From contig CAJSYZ010000004.1 of the NCBI GenBank assembly GCA_910574455.1, positions 3,039,528 to 3,103,527 on the forward strand: a stretch of 64,000 nucleotides of DNA, given 5' to 3'. Below are positions 25,079 through 38,199 of the stretch, in pieces (position 1 is the stretch's first letter; every line of letters begins with the position of its first letter). The notes under the pieces are model-generated. The model saw nothing but the letters and a program-made list of their open reading frames with translations, was not told the origin of the DNA and searched no databases. The translations under genes and the position numbers were made by a program. The DNA comes from Trichaptum fuscoviolaceum. Taxonomy: Eukaryota; Basidiomycota; Agaricomycetes; Hymenochaetales; Trichaptaceae.

Positions 25079-25356
25079 TTATATATACCACACTTTCGGA
25101 TACCTCCTAGTTGAGCGCTGGATATGAAAGCTCTTTTCTCTTATGACTTTATGAAATTGCTTTCGACGTTCTCCACTTCATCTGCTCGAAGGCATTTGGA
25201 AGAAACCTATGAGGCTCGTGATTCTAGACCAAGGTAAACAATGTTTCGAATGAGAAATCGTTGACAGTTCTTTTAATTTATCGTACAAGCGATACGTATA
25301 CCAAAATGTACCATCAACTCCAGTACGGGATGGGTCCTCACGCCACGGATCTTGCA

Positions 25357-26661
25357 CTATCTTCTGGTCGCGGACGCACGTGAACATGCTCTACTAGACT
25401 CGAGCCTCGAAAGTGATCGAAGAGGCAGCTTTTGCTCTTGTCCACATTGTGTTCCGTGCTTCACCGCTACGTTTAATGGACCTATAGTTGAAGGAGAGTT
25501 CGCGTTTATGGGGCGCTCGATAGCAATCAAGTTATGTTCATACTTTTCGCAGCGCCGGGTTTGTCCTGATTTCCTCAAAATTTGAGACGTCGGCGAGCCT
25601 TTATCTGAAGAGAGGGTTTCATACATGTTCCGCTTAGCCTGGACCGAAACTGTGGGGAGGCTGGAAATTCGTCGCCCAGATGCAGACTTTGTGAGCCTTG
25701 ACAAAGAACGTGGTAGTTTGTGCTCTCTCTTCAAAAAACTGTATTTCTTGGACTTTTCGGTTGTGGTCTTCGGTGCTTGTATTGTATGGCTAACCTGCGC
25801 AGTCTTACTTTCATTCTCGCAAGGCCTATCCAGGCCCTTGTTGGGCGTGAACAGTGTGTCGATATTGACAAGTGTCTGCTCGTCATGGCAAAGCTCCTCG
25901 TCTACGGATGGAAGACAGTCTTGCACAGCTAGAGAAATTGAAGGACTCTTGACGGGCTTCCACTTCGAGGAGCAAGGCGAAGCTCTCCTTTGTGTCAACG
26001 CTTCGACATTTTGTTGTCGAAGAGTGGGTAGGGGCTCTTCGATCCCGGTGTCCGAGATATCAGATGGACTAGGGGAAACGACTTCTTCCCCGCCACCACT
26101 CCTAGCAAGCAAAGCTCTTGATACGTTCTTCCAGTATTTAGCCATCTTCCGATAATCGCGAGCTTCCTTGCGTGCCTTGACGGACATATTCACGGCTGCC
26201 ATGTACTGTTCTTGAGTCCTGACTCCGACGAGCGGAGAGTTGGGCATTGTGTGCATGAGTGGCGACCAGGAGCTTGATGGAATTTTCACAAGAGCTGCGA
26301 CAGTGGAGAGCACAGTTGTCTCGCTGATAGGTTTCTCAGATTGTTCAGGAAGCATGTCCAAAAGCTCTTCAATCAAGGGCATTGACCCCAGAATGTTCAG
26401 CGTAGTATCGCGAGCTGTGGTGCTCGTAGACGATATGGAGGCTATGGTAGTCTGGGCAAGTCTTAGTTTCAAGTCGGCCCGTAACAATGCGAGTCTCGAA
26501 AGGACAGAGCTGGGCCCAAGATCACTGAGTTCGGATTGAAGGAGTGTGGTGGAACGAGAGACAGACAAGATGGTGTCGGGAATCCGTGAATGAAGTGTTG
26601 AGAGCAAAGGATTGGAGTATGACTGTTGCAGTCTGTTGGAGCGCTGTTGAGGGAGGGACAT
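25357..26661 (-). CDS. Unrecognised Ser/Lys-rich protein (single exon)
   Basis: A 434-codon uninterrupted ORF, unusual here where nearly every gene has introns. The N-terminal third is helical (SVLSRLALLRADLKLRLAQ...; LNILGSMPLIEELLDMLPEQ), with a conserved-looking patch VGVRTQEQYMAAVNMSVKARKEARDYRKMAKYWKNVSRALL around residues 145-185. The rest is low-complexity, basic and Ser/Thr-rich, and probably disordered. I recognise no catalytic motif, signal peptide or membrane helix. It starts 312 bp from the divergent ETR1. The helical patch argues for a real protein; function unknown. Confidence 0.75.
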   Translation of the reverse strand: MSLPQQRSNRLQQSYSNPLLSTLHSRIPDTILSVSRSTTLLQSELSDLGPSSVLSRLALLRADLKLRLAQTTIASISSTSTTARDTTLNILGSMPLIEELLDMLPEQSEKPISETTVLSTVAALVKIPSSSWSPLMHTMPNSPLVGVRTQEQYMAAVNMSVKARKEARDYRKMAKYWKNVSRALLARSGGGEEVVSPSPSDISDTGIEEPLPTLRQQNVEALTQRRASPCSSKWKPVKSPSISLAVQDCLPSVDEELCHDEQTLVNIDTLFTPNKGLDRPCENESKTAQVSHTIQAPKTTTEKSKKYSFLKREHKLPRSLSRLTKSASGRRISSLPTVSVQAKRNMYETLSSDKGSPTSQILRKSGQTRRCEKYEHNLIAIERPINANSPSTIGPLNVAVKHGTQCGQEQKLPLRSLSRLESSRACSRASATRR

Positions 26662-26973
26662 GGTAGCCTAAATGAGTGTAAAAGAGTTGAGTGGACTCTT
26701 GGCGGTTACTCGAACAACGGAGAGACTTATATATGATGATGGGCTGACGGCCCTTACCATTGGCGGCTGACTTTCTTTATCCTGAGCACGACCGCTCAGA
26801 ATACCTTGAAGCCAAAGAGAACTGAGTATGAGAGTATTCAGATTATCAGATAACTTGTTTTAAAATAGCCAGCAACTTGGAGTTCCCAAGGCAGACTATC
26901 AGAATAAATTTATGGTGTGATAGCGTCAAGGTGCCTACTTTCAAGTTTAAGCTAGCTCTTTCCCTCTCCAACG
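26662..26973. other. Bidirectional promoter between the unknown gene and ETR1
   Basis: 312 bp between divergent start codons. Contains a TATATATGATG stretch near 26727 (TATATA-like). No other gene or repeat seen. Confidence 0.4.
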
Positions 26974-28408
26974 ATGCCACCATCACTGTTGCGTCCAACG
27001 TCTGTCTTCGCTGCCCACAGTCGAGCTCACTGCTCAGCGCAAGGCAGACTTCGCTCCTTCTCGTCATCCGTGCACCGCCGTGCGCGCGCAGTGGTATACA
27101 CAACCAACGGTCGCCCCTCAGAAACACTTCGCATTCTTTCCTTCCCCTCCCTCTCACCGCCGGCGCCCAACACTCTTAATATCAAATACTTACTCTCTCC
27201 AATCAATCCTTCTGATATCAACGTTATCGAAGGCGTTTATCCTGCAAAGCCTTCTCGTCGCACGAATCTCACGGGAAATGGTCTAGGAAGTAAAGACGCA
27301 CCAGTATTCATCGCCGGTAACGAGGGTCTGGCAGAGGTTCAGGATATCGGGGATGGTGTAAAGGGCTTGAAGAAGGGAGACTGGGTTGTCATGGTCAAGC
27401 CTCAAGCAGGTACATGGTCTACCGAGGAGAACGTTCAGGAGACAGATGTGATTCGAATTCCTGAAGTCGGGGGTTCCAAGATTTCCGAAGTGCACGGTGC
27501 ATGCATGACGGTCCGTACATGACCCATTTATCCAGGCCTTCACTTTACTTACCATTCCTAACATGAGCAGGTCAACCCTCCTACTGCGTACAACATGCTC
27601 AAGGAGTTTGTCGACCTGAAGCCAGGTGACTGGGTGATTCAAAATGGGGCAAACAGTGCTGTAAGTACGCCCTATTTGCTGGCTCCCTGCCCTTATATAT
27701 CTGGTTATCTGCACAGGTAGGCCAGGCCGTCATCCAAATAGCCCACCATCGTGGGCTTAAAACAATAAACATCGTTCGAGATAGGTTAGTATATCATAAC
27801 TCAACAAACATGCGTTGAGTTTGAATGTTCACAGAGAGGACCAGGCTGCTCTCGACTCCTACCTCAAATCGCTTGGTGCAACGGTTGTCCTGCCCACATC
27901 TCAGCTTTCCCGAGAAACCATTAAGCACACGCGAGAAGAAATAGCATCCCTGACGGAGGGTGCATCCATCCAGCTTGCACTCAACTGCGTGTCTGGTCCA
28001 ACGACCACCTCTATGCTGTCTCTGCTTGGACCGGATGCTCACCTTGTCTCGTACGGTGCCATGTCCAAACAGCCATTATCCATTCCGACCGGACTATTCA
28101 TATTCAAGAACCTAAAATGTCATGGATTCTGGCAGAGTAAATGGTATAAAGAGAACGGAAGCACGAAAAGAAAGCAATTAATGGAAGAACTAGTTTCACT
28201 CATGACGCAAGGAAAGGTCGGTGACCATCATATTCGATGTTACGACTTACGACTGATTATTTGTTGACAGCTGAAAGAGCCATCACACAACATCATATCT
28301 ATCTCTTCTAACATGCATGACGACGCAGCTACAAATCAACTTCGGAGTACACTTCAGGATATTGAGGAAGGCCGAACTAAAACGAAGATTTTGCTCAGAT
28401 TTGAATAA
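26974..28408 (+). CDS. ETR1: Mitochondrial trans-2-enoyl-thioester reductase (Etr1/MECR)
   Basis: NADPH-dependent last step of mitochondrial type II fatty acid synthesis, needed for lipoic acid and respiration. 404 residues in five exons: 26974-27510, 27571-27660, 27717-27784, 27835-28216, 28271-28408. The start is a basic, Ser-rich presequence ([16 protein letters not shown]). Medium-chain reductase fold: [21 protein letters not shown] (catalytic Tyr region), [66 protein letters not shown] (cofactor site) and [33 protein letters not shown]. The C-terminal exon ends in KTKILLRFE. Neighbouring ATP1 and bL21m are also mitochondrial. Confidence 0.95.
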
Positions 28409-28634
28409 ATGCTTCCTTTACTGCATTCAAGTTCAAGCACACCATTCTTCCGAAAAGACAGAAATATATTAAAAGGCATAAAAAATCCTGTCTAATTTTG
28501 CTTTCACTTCCTATGGAAGGGTTGGTAGACCCGTTTACTAGACAGCGAATTTTCACCGCACGGATCACAAATCCTGCTCAAAGGGACAAGCTCTCCGCCA
28601 TAGTCAACTGCCTCAGTTCGTGTCCATTTGCAAT

Positions 28635-30810
<2,176 letters not shown>

Positions 30811-31034
30811 CGAGGAGGTCGGAGGATGGAGGATTGAGCGACGACAACGGCGACGACGAGGATGGAGGGAAGTTGGGAAAAGGAATTCACGCACGCATAT
30901 CAAAGTTCACCCAACCCGTTCAAGCTCCGCTCGGCAGCTTCAAGTTGCGACATCTCCGAAATTTCACGAACGCGGGTTTTCGCTTTGGCTTTGGCGAAGT
31001 CTCACAGTCATCACAATTGTCCTCATCGTCCACG

Positions 31035-31560
31035 ATGTTGAGCACGTTCAAAAGTAAGCTCTCCAAAGTATATTGAAGAACAAAATCTGATATCTTCATT
31101 TCTAGATTTTTGTCTTATGCCTTCGTTTCGGCGATGCCTTAGCACCGCATCGACATCAACTATACCTGCCGCATCCTCTACGCAGGAGGCCGTTTCGTAC
31201 TTGCGCGCACAACCGGGACATTACGTCGTCGCATCGCTCGTCGGACACAAGTACACTCTTGCAGCTCGCGACCTGCTAACCGTTGCACGTCTTAAAGATG
31301 TGCGTGTTGGGGACCGGCTAAGATTATCGGAAATTCACGAGGTTGGCTCACGGGACTTCACACTTCGTGGTAGTCCTATACTCCCCCCTGACGTCGTCAA
31401 CGTGGAGGCGACAGTTGTTGAACATACAAAGGGGGCTATGGAGCGCATCGTTAAATTCAAGAGACGGAAGCACTACCGAAAGACGATCACACACAAGCAA
31501 CCTTATACGCGTTTACGAATAGGACCTATCGAGCTCGGAGAAAAACAGCAAAATTCATAA
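31035..31560 (+). CDS. Mitochondrial ribosomal protein bL21m
   Basis: Large-subunit mitoribosomal protein, 151 residues. Exons 31035-31053 and 31106-31560; the first encodes only MLSTFK plus one base. A short Ser/Thr-rich presequence precedes the bL21 core: YVVASLVGHKYTLAARDLL, VRVGDRLRLSEIHEVGSRDFTLRGSP, VNVEATVVEHTKGAMERIVKFKRRKHYRKTITHKQPYTRLRI. The basic KFKRRKHYRK segment is the rRNA-binding signature of the family. The start codon is 224 bp from ATP1 on the other strand and the stop is 42 bp from the PRP40 stop. Confidence 0.93.
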
Positions 31561-31602
31561 CATAGCTTATGGGAAGGATTTGGTGGAAGTAATGAATAGC
31601 TA

Positions 31603-34600
31603 TCAGATCTCTCCTTCCTCCGGAGTCTCCTCCCTCACCGCTGAAGGTGCAGCATCCCGAGAAGGGTCTTCACTCTCATACCGTGCGCGCTACAACGAAT
31701 AATATCATGTTATTAACTTAATTCCTTCTGTTGTCGATTGTAGAATACATACCTTTTCAGATCGGTCCGAATAAACACTGCGATCCCGTTCTCTCTTTTC
31801 ACGTTCGGAGTGTTTCTCACCTCCTTCATGTACGACTGCGTACCGCGGGTCTTCCCAGTCTCTATCAGTCTCGCTTCGTGAGGCTCTCCGGTCCTCCCGA
31901 CGCCTGTCCTCGCGTTCGCGACCACGATCACGGTCCCTCTCGCGGTCATAGCGTGATCGATACGGTTCTCTATCCTTATCTCTGTCGCGTTCTCGATCAC
32001 GGTCTTTGTAGTCTTTATCTCCTTTATCACGATAATCCTTGTCGCGCCGGCTTTCGTAGTCCGCATCCTGACCACGACGGTCACGGTGGTGTTTGGAAAC
32101 TCTGCTCTCCTCTTTGTCTCTGTCATATTCGCGGTCACGTTCCCGATCATAGTCGCGGTCCTTATGATAATCGCGTTCGAAGTCCTTATCCTTGCCTGGT
32201 TCTTTGCGTTTTCGGCTGGTCGTTGACCCACCATCTTCAGAAGGCTCTCGTTCGCGGAGGCGTTCCTGAAAATTTATGAGACTAAGTCATTTGAACATAT
32301 TAAAGTAATTGTAAATACCTTTTGTCGTTTTATGTACTTGCTGAAGGCTGCGCGACGGCCTTCCTCTTCAAGAGCCTTGAACTCAGTAAGGTGTTCTATA
32401 AGAGGCACAGCCTAGATGCAATTTGAACTCAAAAGACTTCAACGCGCATTGTGGCATGAGCGTACCTCTTCAAACGTCATATTCACTTCAATGGGCTCAG
32501 GTAGCTTCTTCAGTGCGTATCTGAGATCATCTTGCAAGTGCCTCTGCTTCCGTTCAGCTCGTCGCTTCTCGGCTTCGACTTTTTTGATAGCCTCAGCACG
32601 CATCTGTATTCTTGCGTCAGATTAAAGATAGTATGATCGACAATACACTTACATTCATGTACACTTCCTTATAATCTTCATCAGTAAGTTCCTGTACATC
32701 TTCATCCCCTTCACGAATGCTTAAAATGGCTCGTCGGAATGCCTCTTCGGTTGTCTCGTGGTTAAAATCGACTGTTTTCCCTGGCTCCGCGTCTTTATTA
32801 AACAGACGAATAGCGCTTTCAACAATAGCAATTTTCTTGTCGAGTTTTTGATCCAAGTTATCCACGATATCCCAGAAAAGTTCTATGGGATTGGAGCCTG
32901 GGTTGCCCAGTAAATTCAAGTATCTCTCATCATCCTGGAAGGATGGGTACACATCCTTCCACTTCGACCTAGCCTTAATTTTCCCCGCATCGAGTAGTTG
33001 CTGGAGAAGCTCCTTGAACGCCTCGCGGGCCTTCCTCTCTCGGCGGGTCTTTTCAACTTGCTCTCGACGCATTTTTTCTTCGAATTCTCGCTCACGCACG
33101 CGAGAATAGTCCTCAAATGCGAGTAAAATATCAAGAGGAGGTAAAGTTTTAAGTTCTTGATCCGATTGCCAGTCCTTTGAGTCCATGATCATGTTGAAAG
33201 CTGTACGCCACCGAGTGAGGACATCTACCCCGAGCTTTTTGAAGAGGGCCACAACCTTATTTACGTTACGTGCGCGTATTGCACGGCTCTCTTGCTATAA
33301 AGAGCGTGTTAGTCGTTCAGCAGGAAAGAGCTTTAAGATATTGGTAATAAAACCCACTATTTCGCGTTGCTTCAATTCAGAGACATACTCTTCAAAGATC
33401 ATGCGCCTCTCCGATTCGATCTTTGCCTGTTGCCAGATGGGATGTTGTGCGAAAAGTGTGTCTGCAGTCTGAAAGGTCGTGTAATGGAAGACATTTGGGT
33501 TTCCCTTTAACATGTTTCTAATAGCGGGTCTGATTTTGGCAAGGCGGGCCTCTCGCTCTTCGCGTTCCTTCTCCCTCAGATTATCGACGTACTATATACA
33601 AGGAGGGACTTGTTAGCGCGAGAAAGCCTGCTGAAGCATTAGCCCGGAGAAACACTACCTTCTGCCAGCAACGCTTCTTTTCCGCCAATGTGTTGAGGGA
33701 TTTGTACAGCGGATCAGTGATGATAGCACGCATTGTTTGGTCCCAAGTCCAGTTAGCATCTACTCCAGCCTTCCTTAACAGATGTGTAAACGCCTTTTCG
33801 CCTTCCTCGACCGTTGCAAACCCATTGTGTGGAATTACCGGGTCCTCAGGCAGGTTTGGGCGGGCAGGCAACACGCTCGACGCGCTGAGGGGCAGAGCGC
33901 CCGTGTGCGCACCTACAGCAAGAGCATTCGGATTCGGAGCACCGTTTAGCGTAGAGGGTTGCTGATTCTGATGTAAAGAGGGGTCAACACCCAAGGGAAT
34001 AGAGGCACCTTGAGGGACAGCTTGACCTGGCGTGAAATTAGGGGCTATCGAATGGGTAGCTCCACTTTTGCCGTGATAAGTTAGAGAGTCAGTTGAATAC
34101 CACTAACAAGAAGTCTCCATAGGGGTAACGTACATGGCTTGACTCTTTGAAGGATCGCTCTTGGCCTCTTTCTCTACGTTCTCGAGAAGAAGCAGTAACT
34201 CATCTGGCATATCCCATTTTGACTCCTTTGTCTCAGTCTATCAACATGAAGTTCAGTGACAGTTTCTCCAACAGCAATTTCTCCAGACGAACGTTGTAAT
34301 AGTACTTTCTCCCGCCTGAAAAGTATTCTTTCCATTGTGTCCGTGAGAGAGCTTGCTGTGTCAAGGAGAATTAATGGTGGTAGGCATGGGATCAATCTTG
34401 AAAGCATACTTCAAACGGCGTTTTCAAAGCTAGAATTCATAGCAGAGCATTTCAGTGAGGTAGCAAGAGCAGATTGAAAAAGGCGTACAAACCTTCTGGT
34501 TTCTCCCAACTGCTTTCCTTGGTATTCGGATTGAACCAGTACGTCCGGCCTTCGGCATTACGATGCTCGGTCTGTGAAAGCGGACATGAGTGTAGACATT

Positions 34601-34646
34601 CAGAAGACAAGAGGTATGTACCTACCCAGACTACGTTTTTGTCCAT
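31603..34646 (-). CDS. PRP40: U1 snRNP splicing factor PRP40 (WW and FF domains)
   Basis: Bridges the 5' splice site and branch point in early spliceosomes. 799 residues in 12 exons: 34646-34626, 34571-34493, 34429-34410, 34355-34293, 34237-34134, 34064-33659, 33591-33358, 33294-32653, 32603-32466, 32411-32319, 32265-31753, 31689-31603. WW1 is MDKNVVWTEHRNAEGRTYWFNPNTKESSWEKPE; WW2 is WKEYFSGGRKYYYNTETKESKWDMPDELL. FF repeats follow: EEGEKAFTHLLRKAGVDANWTWDQTMRAI..., then the TLFAQHPIW and AREAFKELLQQLLDAGKIKARSKWKDV modules. The C-terminus is a long RD/RE/RS-rich tail ending ETPEEGEI. The start at MDKN was chosen because yeast Prp40 also begins just before WW1. Confidence 0.94.
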
Positions 34647-34839
34647 GCCGGCGACTGGGACGGCTTGTGACAACCAGGTACAATAGTGAAGAACGTTGGT
34701 GAGCACTGAAGCTGCTGAAGTGGATTCTGTGATGTATTACATAATCATTCCGCCGGTGAAGATTTCGAACGCCCCTCATCTTTCTATCCTTTCTAAACTC
34801 CGTCACACGACTTCTCCGTCTCCAATGCATTGAAACCCT

Positions 34840-34992
34840 ATGATCGCTTTTACCGGTTTCTCGACAAGCTATGGATGCGCTTTGGCAGTCAGTTACAATG
34901 TTTGGGGATGTCTAACTTTGGTTGTCTCTTCAGTGAAACGTCGCATCCTCAGTAAATTCGGCTGGGGCGGTCGTGAACTCGCCGAAGGTTGA
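34840..34992 (+). other. Possible small ORF or spliced remnant
   Basis: An open 50-codon frame reads MIAFTGFSTSYGC... with one hydrophobic stretch (about residues 13-32) and a basic tail ending GWGGRELAEG. Alternatively a 45-nt GTCAGT...CTTCAG intron at 34885-34929 (branch-like tctaac) would join another frame (PYDRFYRFLDKLWMRFG) to KRRILSKFGWGGRELAEG, but I find no in-frame ATG for that version. It could be a short gene, the end of a decayed gene, or chance. Confidence 0.2.
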
Positions 34993-35800
34993 GCCAGGAT
35001 ACTGAGGTCTCGTATGATGAGAATCTCCATGTCCTCCGGAGTCGCGGGCACCAATGGGCTTCAGTACTTCACCATCGGCCCAGGATTTGTTCTGGGGGGT
35101 AATTTGGTGGCGGCAAGCAATCGGTTGAAGTGTTGGGGCTTTAGTAAATCAGCTCTGAGAATGCAGGTTCCTTGAGGCAATCTTGCTGAGGTATTGACAC
35201 CGTAAGTTACCTAGCCTTCTGTGATATTTGCCCCGCTAGACTAAATCCGTGCCCAGCATCTTAGGTATGGTTGTCCCCAAACATGCGGGATTCTTGTATG
35301 CACTCGGCGATCGCGGAAATGGACACTGGCATGCATACATACGCCACGCGTTATCGGAAGCGTAAAGAAAAAGGAGGGTAAATTCCATGCAAGATCCTCG
35401 AGGTAATTTACTTAAGTTGTATGTGATACTGCACCACTTCTGTCTTACTATTGTACGGATTGATTCGCATGCATACATTTGCTGTCGCTCAATTGAGTAC
35501 TAGTGGTAGAGTAAGGTTTCATATTGATAGGAATGATACAAGAGCATTCAAGGACAGCCACAGTTTTCCGAGAGCATTTGTTGGTCTTCCTTCATCACCG
35601 GAATGGCGTTCAAGTTCGCGAGACGTCAGGGTGGCAACGAAAAGCTGGAGTGATAAGAGTGGTCTGACGCTGGATAGTAAAATATTGCATTGAATTTATC
35701 GCCGTAAATAGGCATGAGATGTAAAAACAGGCAAGTCGAAATCGTACCATACTAATTCGATTTTCATATTATTATATTACTCCGTCTACCATGCTATAGC

Positions 35801-35807
35801 TATAAAA
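35801..35807 (+). promoter_or_regulatory. TATA box of ERG13
   Basis: TATAAAA 133 bp upstream of the ERG13 start, followed by a CT-rich leader (CTCACCCCCCTCCTCCTCC), a common fungal core promoter layout. Confidence 0.5.
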
Positions 35808-35939
35808 TCCCCAACAACCTCTCTACCTTTTTGCTCCTCACCCCCCTCCTCCTCCCCGCAGTCCTGCTCGCTGTTGAAGTCGCAAGCCGCAGTCATTTCC
35901 TACCAACAACACGCTCCTGCTACTCTTAGTACCTGCACG

Positions 35940-37668
35940 ATGGTTTCTGCACCTATCTCCGAACCTGTGACCCCCGTTTCCCTCGAAGTTGCGGATGGTG
36001 TTATCATCGAGAACCCGCGCCCGAAGGATGTCGGTATCCTAGCCATGGAGATGTACTTTCCAAGGAGGGTGTGTACTCTCTCACTCGAAGTTTTTTTGCC
36101 CAACCTCAGCTAACGAAACGCCTACCGTGTGCAGTGCATCTCGGAGGAAGAACTCGAAGTCTTCGACGGCGTTGCCAAGGGCAAATACACGATTGGACTC
36201 GGTCAGCAATACATGGCCTGCACAGATGACCGCGAGGACATCAACTCCTTCGCTCTGACAGGCGAGTTCTTTGGGGCTTGACCTATTTTTTTTTAGTGTT
36301 GACAATGGTGTTTCTTACAGTGGTCGCAAACCTCCTCGAGAAGTATGATATCGACCCCAAGTCGATCGGTCGTCTGGACGTGGGCACCGAGACGATTATT
36401 GACAAGTCGAAGTCTGTGAAGACCGTCCTCATGGACCTGTTCGTCGCGTCGGGCAATTCTGACATCGAGGGTATCGACTCGAAGAATGCGTGCTATGGCT
36501 CTACAGCTGCTATATTCAACGCCATCAACTGGGTCGAGTCTTCGTCATGGGATGGTCGGAACGCAATTGTCTTTGCTGGGGACATTGCAATTTACGCAGA
36601 GGGAGGTGCGCGCCCGGTTGGTGGTGCGGGCGCCTGCGCAATGCTCATCGGTCCGAACGCACCGCTGGTATTCGAACGTGAGCAACCCATTTCTCATTCA
36701 AATATTTAATTTCTTCTAACATTGTCACCCTGTTCTCTTCTATCATCGTCGTATTAGCTACTCATGGGACGCACATGGCCAACACATATGATTTCTACAA
36801 ACCGAAGCTCGACTCCGAGTACCCGGAGGTCGACGGACCTGCTTCAATTACGACTTATATCTCCGCTCTCGACGCATCCTATGCCCGCTTCCGTGAAAAG
36901 ACAGCCAAGGCACAGAAGGCGAAGGCAGCAAACTCTCCCGCTGCTAACGGCCACGAGAACAACGGCACGAACGGAAGCTCTAGTAAGCCGGCGGACCCCA
37001 AGTCGGCGTTCTCTCTGGACAATCTCGACTACCCGGTCTTCCACTCGCCTTACGGCAAGTTGGTTCAGAAGGGCCACGCGCGTCTACTCTACAATGATTT
37101 CCTCTCAAACCCATCTCACTCAAAATTCGAATCTGTTCCCAACCCCGACGACATCCTAGCCCTCTCTCACAAGGCATCTCTGACGGACAAAGCTCTGGAG
37201 AAGACATTCATTGGTCTTGCTGGCGCGCAGTACAAGAAGTCTGTTACACCTTCGATGCATTGCGCGAAGCGTTGCGGTAACATGTACACCGCCTCATTAT
37301 ACGGCGGCCTTGCATCGCTCATTTCCGCTGTCGAGCCGGCCGACCTGCTCGGCAAACGCATCGCAATGTTTGCGTATGGCTCTGGTTGTGCCAGCTCATT
37401 CTACTGTATCCGTGTCAAGGGCGACACTACTGAAATCCAGGAGAAGATGGATCTCCTTAACCGCCTGGCCTCGATGAAGGTTGTCCCTTGTCAGGAGTAC
37501 GTCGAGGCATTGAAGCTTCGGGAGAAGAACCACAACGCAGGCAGCTACATTCCGGAGGGTTCAATCGAAAATGTCTGGCCTGGTTCATTCTACCTCGAGA
37601 GCATCGATGAGAAGTACAGACGGAAGTATGGTCGTGTTCCTGTTACGGTGGCGCCGGCTTCAGCGTAA
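35940..37668 (+). CDS. ERG13: Hydroxymethylglutaryl-CoA synthase
   Basis: Condenses acetyl-CoA with acetoacetyl-CoA in the mevalonate pathway. 507 residues; exons 35940-36068, 36135-36261, 36321-36677, 36758-37668. Key features: [36 protein letters not shown]; the active-site block [20 protein letters not shown] with nucleophilic Cys about 143; [60 protein letters not shown]; and C-terminal [19 protein letters not shown] low-complexity insertion ([24 protein letters not shown]) separates the substrate loops. The second intron (36262-36320) has a GC donor (CAG|GCGAGT); no GT donor keeps frame. An upstream in-frame ATG at 35874 lies in the leader; the MVSAPI start fits the family better. Confidence 0.96.
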
Positions 37669-38199
37669 GCATGAACGCCCGACCACTGCCCCTCATTGAT
37701 GCATACATTTTTGTGATCCCCAATTGTCTCATGAGATTCTCTCTAACTCGCAATTACCCGTACCCCACATCATCCATTCGGCCAAATCTCCATCGTTTGG
37801 TTTCGTCACCTCACCGATCCCCTCTCAGCCTCTTCCGCTAATACCCCTTCATCAGTCAGAAATGATGACGCCGTGCAATCACAGATCTCCTCAAATTTTG
37901 CCCACTTTGTTCGTTATGGATGTTTCAAATGATGCTTCGCCATGAATTTGTGAGCGTTGCTGCCATTCAATTTTTTGATTTAGTTTGCATGTTCTCGATG
38001 TCCCTAAGGACTGAATCCCTCGCATAGAATATCGTATCAATACATATATCGAATTAGTGCAAATTTAAATACTAGACGTGCTTTTTGAGCAGCGAAGAGA
38101 GGAACAAAGACAAGTAGCCTGATATGTTGCGATAGCCAACGTCAGTGTAGATTGAAGCGCATTTTTTTTGTGCATCTTAGGGACATTACGGTAACGTTA
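37669..38199. other. Convergent 3' flanks of ERG13 and NDC1
   Basis: AT-rich 3' untranslated sequence for both genes, with AATACATATA-type stretches near 38040 suitable for polyadenylation. No gene or repeat recognised. Confidence 0.5.

Larger units (their letters stand above)
34647..35939. other. Long intergenic region between PRP40 and ERG13
   Basis: About 1.3 kb between divergent genes. It holds the PRP40 5' flank, a possible small ORF near 34840, a TATA box at 35801 and a pyrimidine-rich ERG13 leader. ORFs at 35236-35693 overlap on opposite strands and look random. Confidence 0.45.

Noticed and set aside
35236..35693. Overlapping opposite-strand ORFs in the PRP40/ERG13 spacer
   Set aside because: They overlap each other, have no intron signals and encode no recognisable segment.
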